NCBI GenBank assembly: GCA_910589275.1 | Contig: CAJUTH010000017.1 | Coordinates: 1 to 64,000, forward strand | Length of the DNA: 64,000 bases | DNA from: an uncultured Dorea sp. | Lineage (GTDB): Bacteria; Bacillota; Clostridia; Lachnospirales; Lachnospiraceae | Direction of reading: 5' to 3' | Part shown: positions 34,823 through 43,960 of the stretch, piece after piece | Layout of the letters: the number at the start of each line of letters is the position of its first letter | How positions within the stretch are numbered: the stretch's first letter is position 1 | Notes under the pieces: generated by a model | Seen by the model: only the letters and a program-made list of their open reading frames with translations | Database searches by the model: none | What the model was told of the DNA's origin: nothing | Position numbers and translations under genes: made by a program

Positions 34823-35851
34823 TCATCTCTTTATATAATTGCTGATCGGAAATTCCAGAAATATCTTTGTTCCCCTTCCATATTCTGATTCCGCCCTGAT
34901 CCCAATCCCAAGCCTGCCGCACAGCTTCCGGCACAAATACAGTCCCATTCCGGTAGCCCGCTCGTGATTCCTGCCGTTGCTTCCGGTAAATCCCTTTTCA
35001 AAAATACGCGAAAGCTCCTCCTGCCGGATGCCTGTGCCATTGTCCTCCAGCACCAGTGTTACTCCGTTTTTCCCTTTCTGTGCACCAATGCGCAGTATCG
35101 GCCGCTCACTGCGGTATTTCACACTGTTTAGGAGCAATTGGTTCAAAATAAAGACAATCCATTTCCGGTCTGTATACACCATCTCCTCTGCTGACACCTC
35201 AGCCCTTACCTGATTTTGGATCAGCAGCAGGCGGTTCTTCTCCAGCACCTCATAGGCTGCTTCCTGAAGATTGGTCTCCTGTATCAGATAATCCTTATAT
35301 ACCTCCTCTGATCTGGCATAATAGAGAACCATATCCACATAGTTCTCCAGTCTCTGATTCTCAAGGCAAGCCGTCCCAAACGCCTCCGAAGCCCCCTCTT
35401 TTCCCCAGCGCCTCCGTCCGTTTTCACAGATCAGCGAAATGCTGGTAATCGGAGCCTTTACCTCATGAACCCAGCTCTCAATATACTCCTTATAATCCTT
35501 TTGTTCCTCCTCAATCTGGCGTATCCTCTCAATAACCGATTTGTTAGAGCGGCGGATCATCTCCCTGTACAGCTTATCCTCCAGCCGGAAAGAATCCGGC
35601 AGCAGTTCTCCTAGGAGATATCTCTGGTCTGTCTTTTCTAATATCTGCCCGGCTTCCAGAAAATATGCCTTTCTCTGAATATAGACTGTTCCCAGCCATA
35701 CAAGAAGAATCAGCGTCCAAAAGATCAGAATAAGGCCGGTATTGGCTGCTTCGTAGCCCGTTAATCTAAGGAACGCCGCTAACAGGCACATGCATACCCC
35801 ATGAAGTATCAAAAGAAGGCACCTGTCCTTTAGAAAATTCTTTACTGTCAT
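34823..35851 (-). CDS. BceS-type intramembrane-sensing histidine kinase
   Basis: A 342-residue kinase with two membrane helices (about 12-31 and 37-57) joined by a very short loop and no periplasmic sensor domain. Then come a HisKA-like region with ESWVHEVKAPITSISLICEN (phospho-His in HEVK) and an ATPase domain with NQLLLNSVKYR, DNGTGI and GMGLYLCRKLCGRLG. This minimal layout is characteristic of kinases that depend on a BceAB transporter for sensing. It overlaps the response regulator gene by 4 bases. Confidence 0.92.
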   Translation of the reverse strand: MTVKNFLKDRCLLLILHGVCMCLLAAFLRLTGYEAANTGLILIFWTLILLVWLGTVYIQRKAYFLEAGQILEKTDQRYLLGELLPDSFRLEDKLYREMIRRSNKSVIERIRQIEEEQKDYKEYIESWVHEVKAPITSISLICENGRRRWGKEGASEAFGTACLENQRLENYVDMVLYYARSEEVYKDYLIQETNLQEAAYEVLEKNRLLLIQNQVRAEVSAEEMVYTDRKWIVFILNQLLLNSVKYRSERPILRIGAQKGKNGVTLVLEDNGTGIRQEELSRIFEKGFTGSNGRNHERATGMGLYLCRKLCGRLGIGIRAESEYGRGTKIFLEFPISNYIKR

Positions 35852-36516
35852 ACCCGGTACCCCATCCCTCTTTTTGTCTCAATAAAATCCTGAATGCCTA
35901 TCGTCCTCATCTTTTCACGGATTCTGGCTACGTGTACGCTCAGCGTATTATCGTCAATGAAAATCTGATTTTCCCACAGATACTCAATCAAATCCATTCT
36001 AGGGACAAATTCTCCAGCGCGCAAGAATAAGAGATGAAGAAGCTTCATCTCATTCTTTGTAAGTTCTATATCCTGTCCCTGAAAAAATAAGCTGCAGCAG
36101 GAAATGTCTAACACCGCTCCCTTATGGGACAGCCTAAGGACTTCCTTTTCCTTGATGCCCGCCGTCCGCTTCAGCACCGCTCCAATCCTTGCAAGAAGCA
36201 GAGGAGCCTGATAAGGCTTAGTGATATAATCATCCCCGCCCTTTAAAATACCTGTCAGCTCATCCATAGCGTCCGTCCTGCTGGTAAGGAATATCACCGG
36301 AACCTCCATCTGTGCGCGGATCCCGGTACAGATATCAAAACCGGATTCCCCCGGCAGGTTCACATCCAAAAGCACAAGATCCGGTCTGGCCTGCTGCACC
36401 TGAACGGGTACTTCCTCAAAGCTCTCAGACGCAGTCACCTGATACAGGGCATTCTCCAATAATATCTTAAGCTCTCTCCGGATAACCGGTTCATCCTCTA
36501 CTACAAATATGTGCAT
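35848..36516 (-). CDS. BceR-type response regulator, OmpR family
   Basis: A 222-residue regulator. The receiver has EDE (7-9), phospho-Asp near 52 in LVLLDVNLPGESG, and ITKPYQ. The C-terminal winged helix has LIEYLWENQIFIDDNTLSVH, a sequence typical of BceR/BraR regulators. With the overlapping kinase and the transporter it makes a peptide-antibiotic resistance module in the order regulator, kinase, ATPase, permease. Confidence 0.93.
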   Translation of the reverse strand: MHIFVVEDEPVIRRELKILLENALYQVTASESFEEVPVQVQQARPDLVLLDVNLPGESGFDICTGIRAQMEVPVIFLTSRTDAMDELTGILKGGDDYITKPYQAPLLLARIGAVLKRTAGIKEKEVLRLSHKGAVLDISCCSLFFQGQDIELTKNEMKLLHLLFLRAGEFVPRMDLIEYLWENQIFIDDNTLSVHVARIREKMRTIGIQDFIETKRGMGYRV

Positions 36517-36544
36517 TCTTACCTTCTCCTGCTTTTCTTCTCCA

Positions 36545-37405
36545 TCATACGCTCACCCTAAACCCCTTCCCTATCGTCTCGCTGCTCTTCGTAACCATAA
36601 TAAAAGCATCGGTATCCTCTCTGCGGATATACCTCTGCAGAAGAACTGCCTGCTTCCGGTTCAAGGCGCACAAAATTACCGTCTTATTCTCATGGGTATA
36701 CCCTCCCTGCGCATTGTAAAGGGTGGCGCTCCGCTTCAGTACATCCCTGATATAGTCGCAGATCGGCTCTGGGTTGCTGCAGATAATCGTAAAATATTTG
36801 CAAAGACGCATCTGTTCCATCGTCCTGTCCACGAAAATCGATTTGGCCGCCAGCCCGCAGATGGAAAACAACCCGGTTCTCGTATCAAAAGCCGCAAAAG
36901 ACAAACAGACAATCGCAGCATCTGTAAACAAAAGCGCTGTTCCAATATCTATCGTCGTATATTTTTTCAATACCATCGCAATAATATCTGTTCCTCCGCC
37001 TGATGCATCCACATAGAACAGCATTCCGGAAGCGACCGCCGGAAGGGCAATTGCATAGGCCAGTTCCAGCACCGGCTGGTTCGTAAGAGGCGACGGAATC
37101 GGTATAGTTCTTTCCATCACTTCCAGAATCAGAGACGACAAAATTACCGCATAGGCCGTCTTAACCCCAAATCCCTTCCCCAGCACGGCAAATCCAAATA
37201 TCAGCAGTCCCGCGTTGATAACCAAGTTAATCTGAGAGGCGGAAAAACCAAGCATCTCATTCAGGACAACCGCAAGACCGGATACTCCTCCAAAAGAAAA
37301 ATGGTTGGGGAATTTGAATACATAGATTCCAATATCCATTAAAACTACTGCCAATGTAATAACACTGTAATCAACAATTCCTGCTTTTGTAACTTTCTGC
37401 TTCAT
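36545..37405 (-). CDS. YitT family membrane protein with DUF2179 domain
   Basis: A 286-residue protein. Five or six membrane segments (about 15-170) carry the family signature FSFGGVSGLAVVLNEMLG and YVDASGGGTDIIAMVLKKYT. A C-terminal cytoplasmic DUF2179 domain (about 200-286) follows, with YTHENKTVILCALNRKQAVL. The ATG at 37405 begins this architecture and GGAG is upstream; the frame is open 45 codons further without similarity. Its function is unknown, with transport suspected. It follows the LysR gene by about 100 bases. Confidence 0.9.
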   Translation of the reverse strand: MKQKVTKAGIVDYSVITLAVVLMDIGIYVFKFPNHFSFGGVSGLAVVLNEMLGFSASQINLVINAGLLIFGFAVLGKGFGVKTAYAVILSSLILEVMERTIPIPSPLTNQPVLELAYAIALPAVASGMLFYVDASGGGTDIIAMVLKKYTTIDIGTALLFTDAAIVCLSFAAFDTRTGLFSICGLAAKSIFVDRTMEQMRLCKYFTIICSNPEPICDYIRDVLKRSATLYNAQGGYTHENKTVILCALNRKQAVLLQRYIRREDTDAFIMVTKSSETIGKGFRVSV

Positions 37406-37508
37406 CTCTGCCCTGTCTCCATATTTATTATAGTAGGTTCTACTATCAAGGTAATACACCTTAGGCACAATGTGAAACAGTTTTCTTCTGGTTATCTCCA
37501 CAACCTTT

Positions 37509-38462
37509 TTATTGTGAAACATGATTTTCCAGCGAGACAATTACCTCCTGAACAATACGTATCATTTCCTTCATGGCTGACGTAAGATACTGATTCTTTC
37601 GATACGCAATAGAAAGAGTCATGTGAGTACAGGGATAATCGAGCCCAAACAGTCTCAGCCTGTCTGCCCCGTCCTCTGCTGTAAACGCCTGCAGCAGCGA
37701 AGTCGGATAAAATGCCGCCCCGATTCCTCTGCCGCACATTTCTCCCAAAGTCTCTATGTTCTCTGTTTCAATCAGAGTATGAGGTTTCATCCCCTCCTCC
37801 TCAAATATGGCATCCGCAATCTCTCTTGATATATTTCCTTTCTTATTCAACAGGAACGGAATCTCTTTGAGGCTGGTAATCTTTCCGGTTTCTGACAATT
37901 CTCTCTTCATCCTGTCCTGTTCTTCGCTGCTATGCCGGCAGAAAAGCTCCTCGGATACCGCCAGCACTATATCCTCGGAGGCAAGCCGTATATATTCCAC
38001 TTCCGGACTCTCCTGCGGGCACGGCCCTACCGTCATATCCACATCGCCCTTCAAAAGCGCCTCCGCAAGTTCTTTCGTATTGCCCTCCAGTATGCACACC
38101 TCAACCATCGGATAAGACTCCATCAATACCGGCAATACTTTCGGCAGAATCAGCCGTCCTCTGGTATGGGAAATCCCTACGGAAAACTTCCCTCTCTTTT
38201 CATCCTTCACATCAGAGAGCTCCTGCATCATGGCATGGTAGCTCTCTTCCATCTGCAGCGCATATTTATAAAAAATCTCTCCGCCCAAGGTCAGTCTCAT
38301 GGGGGCCTTCCGCTCAATCAGCGTCACCCCGACCTCCCTCTCCAACGAAGCAATATGATTGCTGAGAGCCTGCTGGCTGATATAAAGCTTCTCAGCGGCT
38401 CTTGTAAAATTCAGTTCTCTGGCCGCCGTGATAAAATAGACTAGGTTCAAGTGATTAATCAT
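37509..38462 (-). CDS. LysR-family transcriptional regulator
   Basis: A 317-residue regulator. The N-terminal winged HTH reads FITAARELNFTRAAEKLYIS then QQALSNHIASLEREVG. The substrate-binding domain follows from about residue 90 (GKFSVGISHTRGRLILPKVL). The effector is unknown. It is upstream of the YitT gene on the same strand, with a short palindrome (ATAGTAG-GTT-CTACTAT, about 37431-37447) in the gap that could be an operator. Confidence 0.92.
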   Translation of the reverse strand: MINHLNLVYFITAARELNFTRAAEKLYISQQALSNHIASLEREVGVTLIERKAPMRLTLGGEIFYKYALQMEESYHAMMQELSDVKDEKRGKFSVGISHTRGRLILPKVLPVLMESYPMVEVCILEGNTKELAEALLKGDVDMTVGPCPQESPEVEYIRLASEDIVLAVSEELFCRHSSEEQDRMKRELSETGKITSLKEIPFLLNKKGNISREIADAIFEEEGMKPHTLIETENIETLGEMCGRGIGAAFYPTSLLQAFTAEDGADRLRLFGLDYPCTHMTLSIAYRKNQYLTSAMKEMIRIVQEVIVSLENHVSQ

Positions 38463-38544
38463 ATCTTCAAAAATCCCCTTTTTACTTCCATTTCATCATT
38501 ATACTCTACAATCAAGCCCCTGTGAAATATTATTTTTGAAAATT

Positions 38545-39858
38545 TCATCGAAATACCTTCGCATCTCCCACCGCCGGATTGTTAATCAGGCTTCCGTCCG
38601 CATCAAACCGAGATCCATGACAGGGACAGTCCCATGTATGCTCATGAGGGTTCCATTTCAGCGCACACCCCATATGTGGACACCTTTTCTTTACAGGAGT
38701 GAGCAAGTTTACAAAAGCTTCCGCCCCATTAATTAGAAGCTGCGGCTTTAGCATACTCCGGCTGGGTGAAAATACTTCCTCCCATGGGTTCTTTCTCTCA
38801 AGCACCATATCCCGCAGCAGCATAGCTGAAACCATTGATGACGTCATGCCCCATTTATTAAAACCGGACGCCACGTATAAATCCGGCGTACGCGCGGAGT
38901 ACCGCCCGATATAAGGAATCCCGTCTAGGCTCATGCAGTCCTGCGCCGCCCATGAATAAGCTTCCTCCGCCTTAGGGTATGTTAGATTTGCAAAATTCCT
39001 AAGCTCCTGCCAATTTCCTCCGTTTTTACCGGTCCTATGGCTCCCTCCGCCAATCAAAAGAAGGTTCTGATAATTGCGGAAGGACAAGCCGTCCTGCGCC
39101 TCATCCACATACATTCCCTTAACATCCTGCGCCCCATGGAGCGCTATAACATAAGAACGGTGCTGATACAGCTTTAAAAAGTAACTTCCATGTTTATTTA
39201 AAAAAGGAAAATGCGTCGCTATAATGATTTTATCCGCACGAATCTCCCCGGTCTCACTGTATGCTCTATGGGGCGCAAGTCCACGGATAAATGTATGCTC
39301 GTACACAGGAAGCCCCTCTGCAATAGCCGACAAAAATTTCAATGGGTGAAACTGCGCCTGATTGGGAAATCGGACTGCACCCTCCACCGGAAACGGAAGC
39401 GGAGTGTTTTCTATAAAATCCGCCGGAAATCCAAGGGAATTGACCGCTTTTACCTCCCGCTCTGCCTTCTTCCTATCAGAACAGGAATATACAAATGCAT
39501 CCTTTTCTTCAAAATCACAATCTATTACCCTGGCAAGTTTCCGGTATTCTGCCAGCGCCTTCTCATTCGCTTCAAGATATCCCGCCGCAATTTCTTTTCC
39601 ACGGGACTTCATTATCTTATCATAAATAAATCCGTGCTGGGACGTAATCTTAGCGGTTGTATTGCAGGTAGTCCCGCTCCCGATAGCCGCCGCTTCAGCT
39701 AAAATACAGTCCACGCCCTCCTTTCGCAGCAAATACGTACACAAAATTCCACACAAGCCTCCTCCAATCACCAATACATCTGTTTTTACACTTCCGCAGA
39801 GCTTATCAAACCTTGGAAGCTTCTGTCCGTCCATCCAAACTGATTCCGACATACTCAT
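38545..39858 (-). CDS. FAD-dependent oxidoreductase with C-terminal Rieske [2Fe-2S] domain
   Basis: A 437-residue protein. A D-amino-acid-oxidase-type FAD domain opens with DVLVIGGGLCGILCTYLLR (GxGxxG-type loop), then GSGTTCNTTAKITSQHG, and YVASGFNKWGMTSSM near its end. The C-terminal Rieske domain (about 385-437) has both cluster motifs, CPHMGC and CPCHGSRFDADG. The combination is known in Gram-positives (YhfW-like), but the substrate is not. It is monocistronic. Confidence 0.92.
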   Translation of the reverse strand: MSMSESVWMDGQKLPRFDKLCGSVKTDVLVIGGGLCGILCTYLLRKEGVDCILAEAAAIGSGTTCNTTAKITSQHGFIYDKIMKSRGKEIAAGYLEANEKALAEYRKLARVIDCDFEEKDAFVYSCSDRKKAEREVKAVNSLGFPADFIENTPLPFPVEGAVRFPNQAQFHPLKFLSAIAEGLPVYEHTFIRGLAPHRAYSETGEIRADKIIIATHFPFLNKHGSYFLKLYQHRSYVIALHGAQDVKGMYVDEAQDGLSFRNYQNLLLIGGGSHRTGKNGGNWQELRNFANLTYPKAEEAYSWAAQDCMSLDGIPYIGRYSARTPDLYVASGFNKWGMTSSMVSAMLLRDMVLERKNPWEEVFSPSRSMLKPQLLINGAEAFVNLLTPVKKRCPHMGCALKWNPHEHTWDCPCHGSRFDADGSLINNPAVGDAKVFR

Positions 39859-39880
39859 CTCTCCTAACTATATTTTTCCT

Positions 39881-39953
39881 AGTGCATCGAAAATTAAGTT
39901 TTGTCGGGAAAATAGGCAAGCCAAACTGCCAATTACTTAATATTCGATGTACT
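39881..39953. repeat. Imperfect inverted repeat, possible miniature element or terminator
   Basis: Two 19-base arms (39881-39899 and 39935-39953) are complementary at 17 positions, beginning AGTGCATCGA and ending TCGATGTACT. They enclose a 35-base core with a small inner hairpin GGCA/TGCC. It lies between the starts of the Rieske protein gene and the end of the next kinase gene. Confidence 0.45.
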
Positions 39954-39991
39954 AGTATGACCATAAATAGAAATTGTATGCCTTTCGATAA

Positions 39992-41401
39992 CTAGTGTAT
40001 TGACCGCTGGTTCTGACCGGAACGCAGAAAACATATCCCGGCATCATATCTTCCGTCTTCCCTCCGCACAAATTCCAGCCTTCCTCCATGGACCTTTGCA
40101 ATCTGTTCCGTTAGGCGAAGTCCCATAATGTGAACGTTTGAATCCGGGGCATCCATATTCTGCACTATATTCTCCGAAATACCGGTTCCAGTATCCTCAA
40201 CCAAAATACGGATACCCTTTCCCTGTTCTTCCACAGTAACCTTTATCCGGCATCCTTCCGGATTATGCCGAATACTGTTTCCTATCAGGTTCCTTACAGC
40301 GCGTGCAAGCAGTTCACCATCTGCCTCTATCCAGACCTGTTCCATTTCTTCCTTAATCGCAATCTCAAATTCATACTCCGCCCCTTGTTCTCCTTCCAGC
40401 CCTTCATTGTAAAAATCGGCAGCGCAGCTCCTCACCAGCGCCGCAGGCTGAAATCTGCTTCTTTTCAAAGGCTGTGCCTGATAGGCAAGCTTAGACGTCA
40501 GGTTCAGATCTGCGATAAGCTGCCGGATGATCAGGCTCTGCCTGCGGATATTTTCCGCCAGCATACGGTTTTCTTTGCTCAATGTTCCATCCTTCGACAG
40601 CCGGTCAGAATATCCTACAATCATAGACAATGGAGTCCTGATATCATGGGAGACCCCGGCGATCCATTCTGTTCTTGCACAATCCCTTTTTGCAATTACC
40701 CGGTTCTGTTCAAGTATAAGCTCAGACGCTTCATTTAACTTCCCAGCCAGTTCCCCGGCCGCTCCCTTTTCTTTTAATCGCACTGGCTTTTGAGCCGCTA
40801 AATTCTCAATTCCTTGTGCAACCGGCTTCATGGAAACATAAAACCGATATCCAAAACACAGGACAAAGACTGCAATCACCAAGAGGTTCGCCGTAATAAC
40901 TAATTTAATATAATCCGGCGCATGCTCCACGAGCACGGATGAAACAACCAGATTGTGACGGGTAACCATTCCCGGACTGCATCCAAAAACCAACAGCAGC
41001 TCGCCTTTTACCAGTACTTTCACCGGATAGTCTAATAAATACCATTTGGAAAAGGACGCCACGTCCTGAATACTGTACTGCTCTGGAATTTCCTCCGGAA
41101 GTCTCCATTCCCAGACGACCGCTCCTTCCGTATCAAGCGCCATTGCCCAGACAAATTCTGAGCCCTCCAGCAGCTTCCTGCCTTTTTCATTCAACATATA
41201 TCCTTCGCCGCCTGTCCCAAAGCCCTCTCCGATCTGCTCCATCAAGCGCACCGATATACCATAGTATTTGTCCGCGCCCTCCTGCCATGCGGTAAAATAT
41301 CCAATTCCCATTAAAAGAATGCCGTTGCAAAATAAAATCACCAGCGTAATTAACCCCGCCGCCAGAGAATATCGGCGGATAATCCGAAACAGACCTTTCA
41401 T
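39992..41401 (-). CDS. Sensor histidine kinase
   Basis: A 469-residue kinase. Two membrane segments (about 14-37 and 165-185) flank an extracytoplasmic domain of about 125 residues. Then come a linker, HisKA with SHDIRTPLSMIVGYSDRLS, and an ATPase domain with NLIGNSIRHNPEG, VEDTGTGISENIV and a shortened G2 box (HIMGLRLTEQIAKVHGG). The ATG at 41401 with AAAGGAG upstream is preferred; it begins 7 bases after the regulator stop. Confidence 0.9.
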   Translation of the reverse strand: MKGLFRIIRRYSLAAGLITLVILFCNGILLMGIGYFTAWQEGADKYYGISVRLMEQIGEGFGTGGEGYMLNEKGRKLLEGSEFVWAMALDTEGAVVWEWRLPEEIPEQYSIQDVASFSKWYLLDYPVKVLVKGELLLVFGCSPGMVTRHNLVVSSVLVEHAPDYIKLVITANLLVIAVFVLCFGYRFYVSMKPVAQGIENLAAQKPVRLKEKGAAGELAGKLNEASELILEQNRVIAKRDCARTEWIAGVSHDIRTPLSMIVGYSDRLSKDGTLSKENRMLAENIRRQSLIIRQLIADLNLTSKLAYQAQPLKRSRFQPAALVRSCAADFYNEGLEGEQGAEYEFEIAIKEEMEQVWIEADGELLARAVRNLIGNSIRHNPEGCRIKVTVEEQGKGIRILVEDTGTGISENIVQNMDAPDSNVHIMGLRLTEQIAKVHGGRLEFVRREDGRYDAGICFLRSGQNQRSIH

Positions 41402-41408
41402 AATCCAT

Positions 41409-42116
41409 TTACTCCTTTGCCAGACGATATCCCAATCCTCTTGCCGTAAGAATCCATCTGGGATGGGACGGGTCTGCCTCAATCTTTTCCCGCAGATGCC
41501 GGATGTGTACCATCAGCGTGTTTTCATAGCCGTAATAGGAATCTCCCCAAACTGCCGCGCATAAGGCGTCAAAGGTCACGATCCTGCCCCTGTTCTCATT
41601 CAGCTTTATGAGGAGCATCAGTTCTTTGGCCGTTAACGAGATCTCCCTTCCCATGTACCGGACAGCAGCCCGTTCGGGCAGGATTTCCCTTTCTCCCAGA
41701 AAAAATGTCTTCTCCCGTTCCTTCTGCATTTCCGGGGCATGGTAAGTCCTCCGCAAAATAGCGCCCACCCGAAGCGCCAGCTCTTCCGGCAGAAACGGCT
41801 TCGTCATATAATCGTCCGCACCCAGGCCAAGCCCAAAGATCCGGTCTGCATCTTCATCCTTTGCCGACAAGAAGAGAATCGGCACATCGGATTTCCCCCG
41901 GATTTTTCCAAACAATGAGAATCCGTCCTCCCCCGGAAGCATAATGTCAAGAATTACCATATCCGGCTGTTCTCTTAGAAATAATCCCATTGCTTCCTTC
42001 GCATCTCCTGCAGAAATAATCTTTGTATACCCATTTTCCCTTAGAATGGCATCTATCATTTTCAAAATTCCCATATGGTCGTCTACCGCCATAATCTTAC
42101 ATTCAAACGGTTCCAC
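41409..42116 (-). CDS. Response regulator, OmpR/PhoB family
   Basis: A 235-residue regulator. The receiver has VDDH (12-15), phospho-Asp in MVILDIMLPGEDG and MTKPFLP. The winged helix has LCAAVWGDSYYGYENTLMVH. The start is taken as GTG at 42116 because GAGGAGGGG lies just upstream; an ATG eight codons later has no site. It is divergent from the lantibiotic-immunity-type ABC operon, which it probably controls. Confidence 0.9.
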   Translation of the reverse strand: MEPFECKIMAVDDHMGILKMIDAILRENGYTKIISAGDAKEAMGLFLREQPDMVILDIMLPGEDGFSLFGKIRGKSDVPILFLSAKDEDADRIFGLGLGADDYMTKPFLPEELALRVGAILRRTYHAPEMQKEREKTFFLGEREILPERAAVRYMGREISLTAKELMLLIKLNENRGRIVTFDALCAAVWGDSYYGYENTLMVHIRHLREKIEADPSHPRWILTARGLGYRLAKE

Positions 42117-42183
42117 AATATCCCCTCCTCTTCTTTGTATTATAATTCTGCATCCTGCATATTCCAATCCTGCAAAACCATAT

Positions 42184-42222
42184 TTAAGCTAAAAATAAGG
42201 TTGGATTAAGTCTGAGATAAGG
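42184..42222 (+). promoter_or_regulatory. Two direct repeats upstream of the ABC immunity operon
   Basis: The 17-base segments starting at 42184 and 42206 both have the form TTAAG-N7-TAAGG (TTAAG then TAAGG), 22 bases apart, i.e. two helical turns. They lie in the divergent gap between regulator and transporter and fit an OmpR-family binding site. Confidence 0.45.
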
Positions 42223-42280
42223 ACGCCTCCTTATACTGGACCTGTCACCGGCAACAGAGTTACTACAAGGAGATGATACT

Positions 42281-43195
42281 ATGAAACCTGTAATTTTTAC
42301 AGAAGCCCTCACCAAACAATACGGCGGCAAAACAGCAGTAAACCAGCTTGACCTGTCGGTTCCGGCAGGCAGCATCTATGGATTTCTTGGGCCAAACGGA
42401 GCCGGGAAATCCACCACTATCAAACTGCTTCTAGGATTAATCAAACCTGATTCCGGAAGTATGAAACTCTTAGGCAGAGAAGTAACGGAAAAAAACCGTC
42501 TCACCATCTTATCCCAGACCGGCTCCCTCATTGAGTCCCCGGCCTATTACGGACATTTAAGCGGTCAGGAAAACTTACAGATTATCTGCACTTTAAAGAA
42601 TGTCCCCGAAACAGAGATCAGCCGGGTATTACAGATCGTTCGCATGGAAGCGCAGAAGGATAAAAAAGTCCGGCAGTATTCTCTCGGCATGAAACAGCGG
42701 CTGGGTCTTGCCGCCGCGTTAATCGGAAGTCCTAAGCTGCTCCTTCTAGACGAACCAACCAATGGACTTGACCCCGCCGGAATCCATGAAATGCGGGAAT
42801 TAATCTGCTCCCTCCCAAAGCAATTCGGAATTACGGTTCTGGTTTCCAGCCACCTGTTAAGCGAGATTGACCAAATGGCGACCCATGTGGGCATCATTGA
42901 CAAAGGGCAGCTTATTTTTCAAGATACCCTTTCCTGCCTTCATGAACACAGCCGCCCAAGACTCCTGCTTCGCACCGACAATGACAAAGCGGCAGCTCAA
43001 CTATTAAAGCGGCGGCAGATCCCCGCCGACCTGAAAGAGGGAAAACTCTATCTGCGCATTCATGAGGACGAAGCTGTCAAAAAAGCCGCCGCCCTACTTG
43101 TAAATTCCGATATCGGCATCCTGCGCTTAAGCGAACAGCAGATAAGCTTAGAGGATATATTCCTCAATCTGACCGGAAGGCAGGTGAGCTTATGA
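42281..43195 (+). CDS. ABC transporter ATP-binding protein, lantibiotic/bacitracin immunity type
   Basis: A 304-residue ATPase. Walker A is GPNGAGKST, the signature is YSLGMKQRLGLAAALIG, and Walker B is LLLLDEPTNGLDP, followed by VSSHLLSEI. The C-terminal 80 residues form the extension typical of BcrA/NukF-like proteins. AAGGAG precedes the ATG. Two hydrophobic proteins follow in the same operon, together making an immunity exporter. Confidence 0.93.
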   Translation: MKPVIFTEALTKQYGGKTAVNQLDLSVPAGSIYGFLGPNGAGKSTTIKLLLGLIKPDSGSMKLLGREVTEKNRLTILSQTGSLIESPAYYGHLSGQENLQIICTLKNVPETEISRVLQIVRMEAQKDKKVRQYSLGMKQRLGLAAALIGSPKLLLLDEPTNGLDPAGIHEMRELICSLPKQFGITVLVSSHLLSEIDQMATHVGIIDKGQLIFQDTLSCLHEHSRPRLLLRTDNDKAAAQLLKRRQIPADLKEGKLYLRIHEDEAVKKAAALLVNSDIGILRLSEQQISLEDIFLNLTGRQVSL

Positions 43196-43956
43196 ATTCT
43201 CAATTTACTATGCAATTACGGGCGGAGCGCCAGAAAGGACGCAGACGGCATCTGCTGCTGATTCCCTTTCTTTTCCTGCTATTTCAAATCCTCTGGGCGT
43301 TCTGGCAGCTTAACCATGCCAGTCCCGAAGAACGAAATACCGGCTATCTTCTGCTCTTCCATCATCTTCCCATGATGAATACGATCCTGCTGCCCATGAT
43401 GGCCGCTGTAATCGCAAGCAGACTCTGTGATATGGAAATCAAAGGAGATACCTTAAAGCTTTTGTATACCATGCAGAAACAGACCTCCCTTTTCGACTGC
43501 AAATATCTGGCCGGATTAAAATATCTGACCGCCTTTACCCTTGCGCAGGGGCTTCTTATTGTGGGCTTTGGCAGGTTTTATCACTTTGGGGAGCCTTTAG
43601 AATGGTCCATGCTGATCGAACATCTGGCTGTCACCCTGTCGGTAAGCGCTGCGCTGCTTGCCTTGCAGCAGACTCTCTCTCTGCTTTCTGCAAGCCAGCT
43701 TCTGCCGCTTGCAGCAGGACTTATGGGATGCTTTCTGGGACTATTTTCCCTATTCTTCCCACCTCTTATCGCACGGTTATTTATCTGGGGATACTATGCC
43801 GCCTTTCCGTCTTCCTCCATGGATTGGGAACGGGACACCAAAATTGTCCATTATTATGAAACGCCTTTTCCGGCAGCCGGTTTTCTCCTATTTCTGGCAG
43901 CCGTTATAATCATATATCTGCTATGCCGGACGATTACTGCAAGAAAGGAAGTGTAA
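43192..43956 (+). CDS. ABC-2 permease, lantibiotic immunity type (first)
   Basis: A 254-residue protein with six predicted membrane helices, beginning with a basic cytoplasmic stretch (QLRAERQKGRRRHLLLIPFL). The SRLCDMEIKGDTLKLLYTMQ loop is typical of LanE/LanG-like immunity permeases. It overlaps the ATPase gene by 4 bases. Confidence 0.87.
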   Translation: MNSQFTMQLRAERQKGRRRHLLLIPFLFLLFQILWAFWQLNHASPEERNTGYLLLFHHLPMMNTILLPMMAAVIASRLCDMEIKGDTLKLLYTMQKQTSLFDCKYLAGLKYLTAFTLAQGLLIVGFGRFYHFGEPLEWSMLIEHLAVTLSVSAALLALQQTLSLLSASQLLPLAAGLMGCFLGLFSLFFPPLIARLFIWGYYAAFPSSSMDWERDTKIVHYYETPFPAAGFLLFLAAVIIIYLLCRTITARKEV

Positions 43957-43960
43957 GAAA

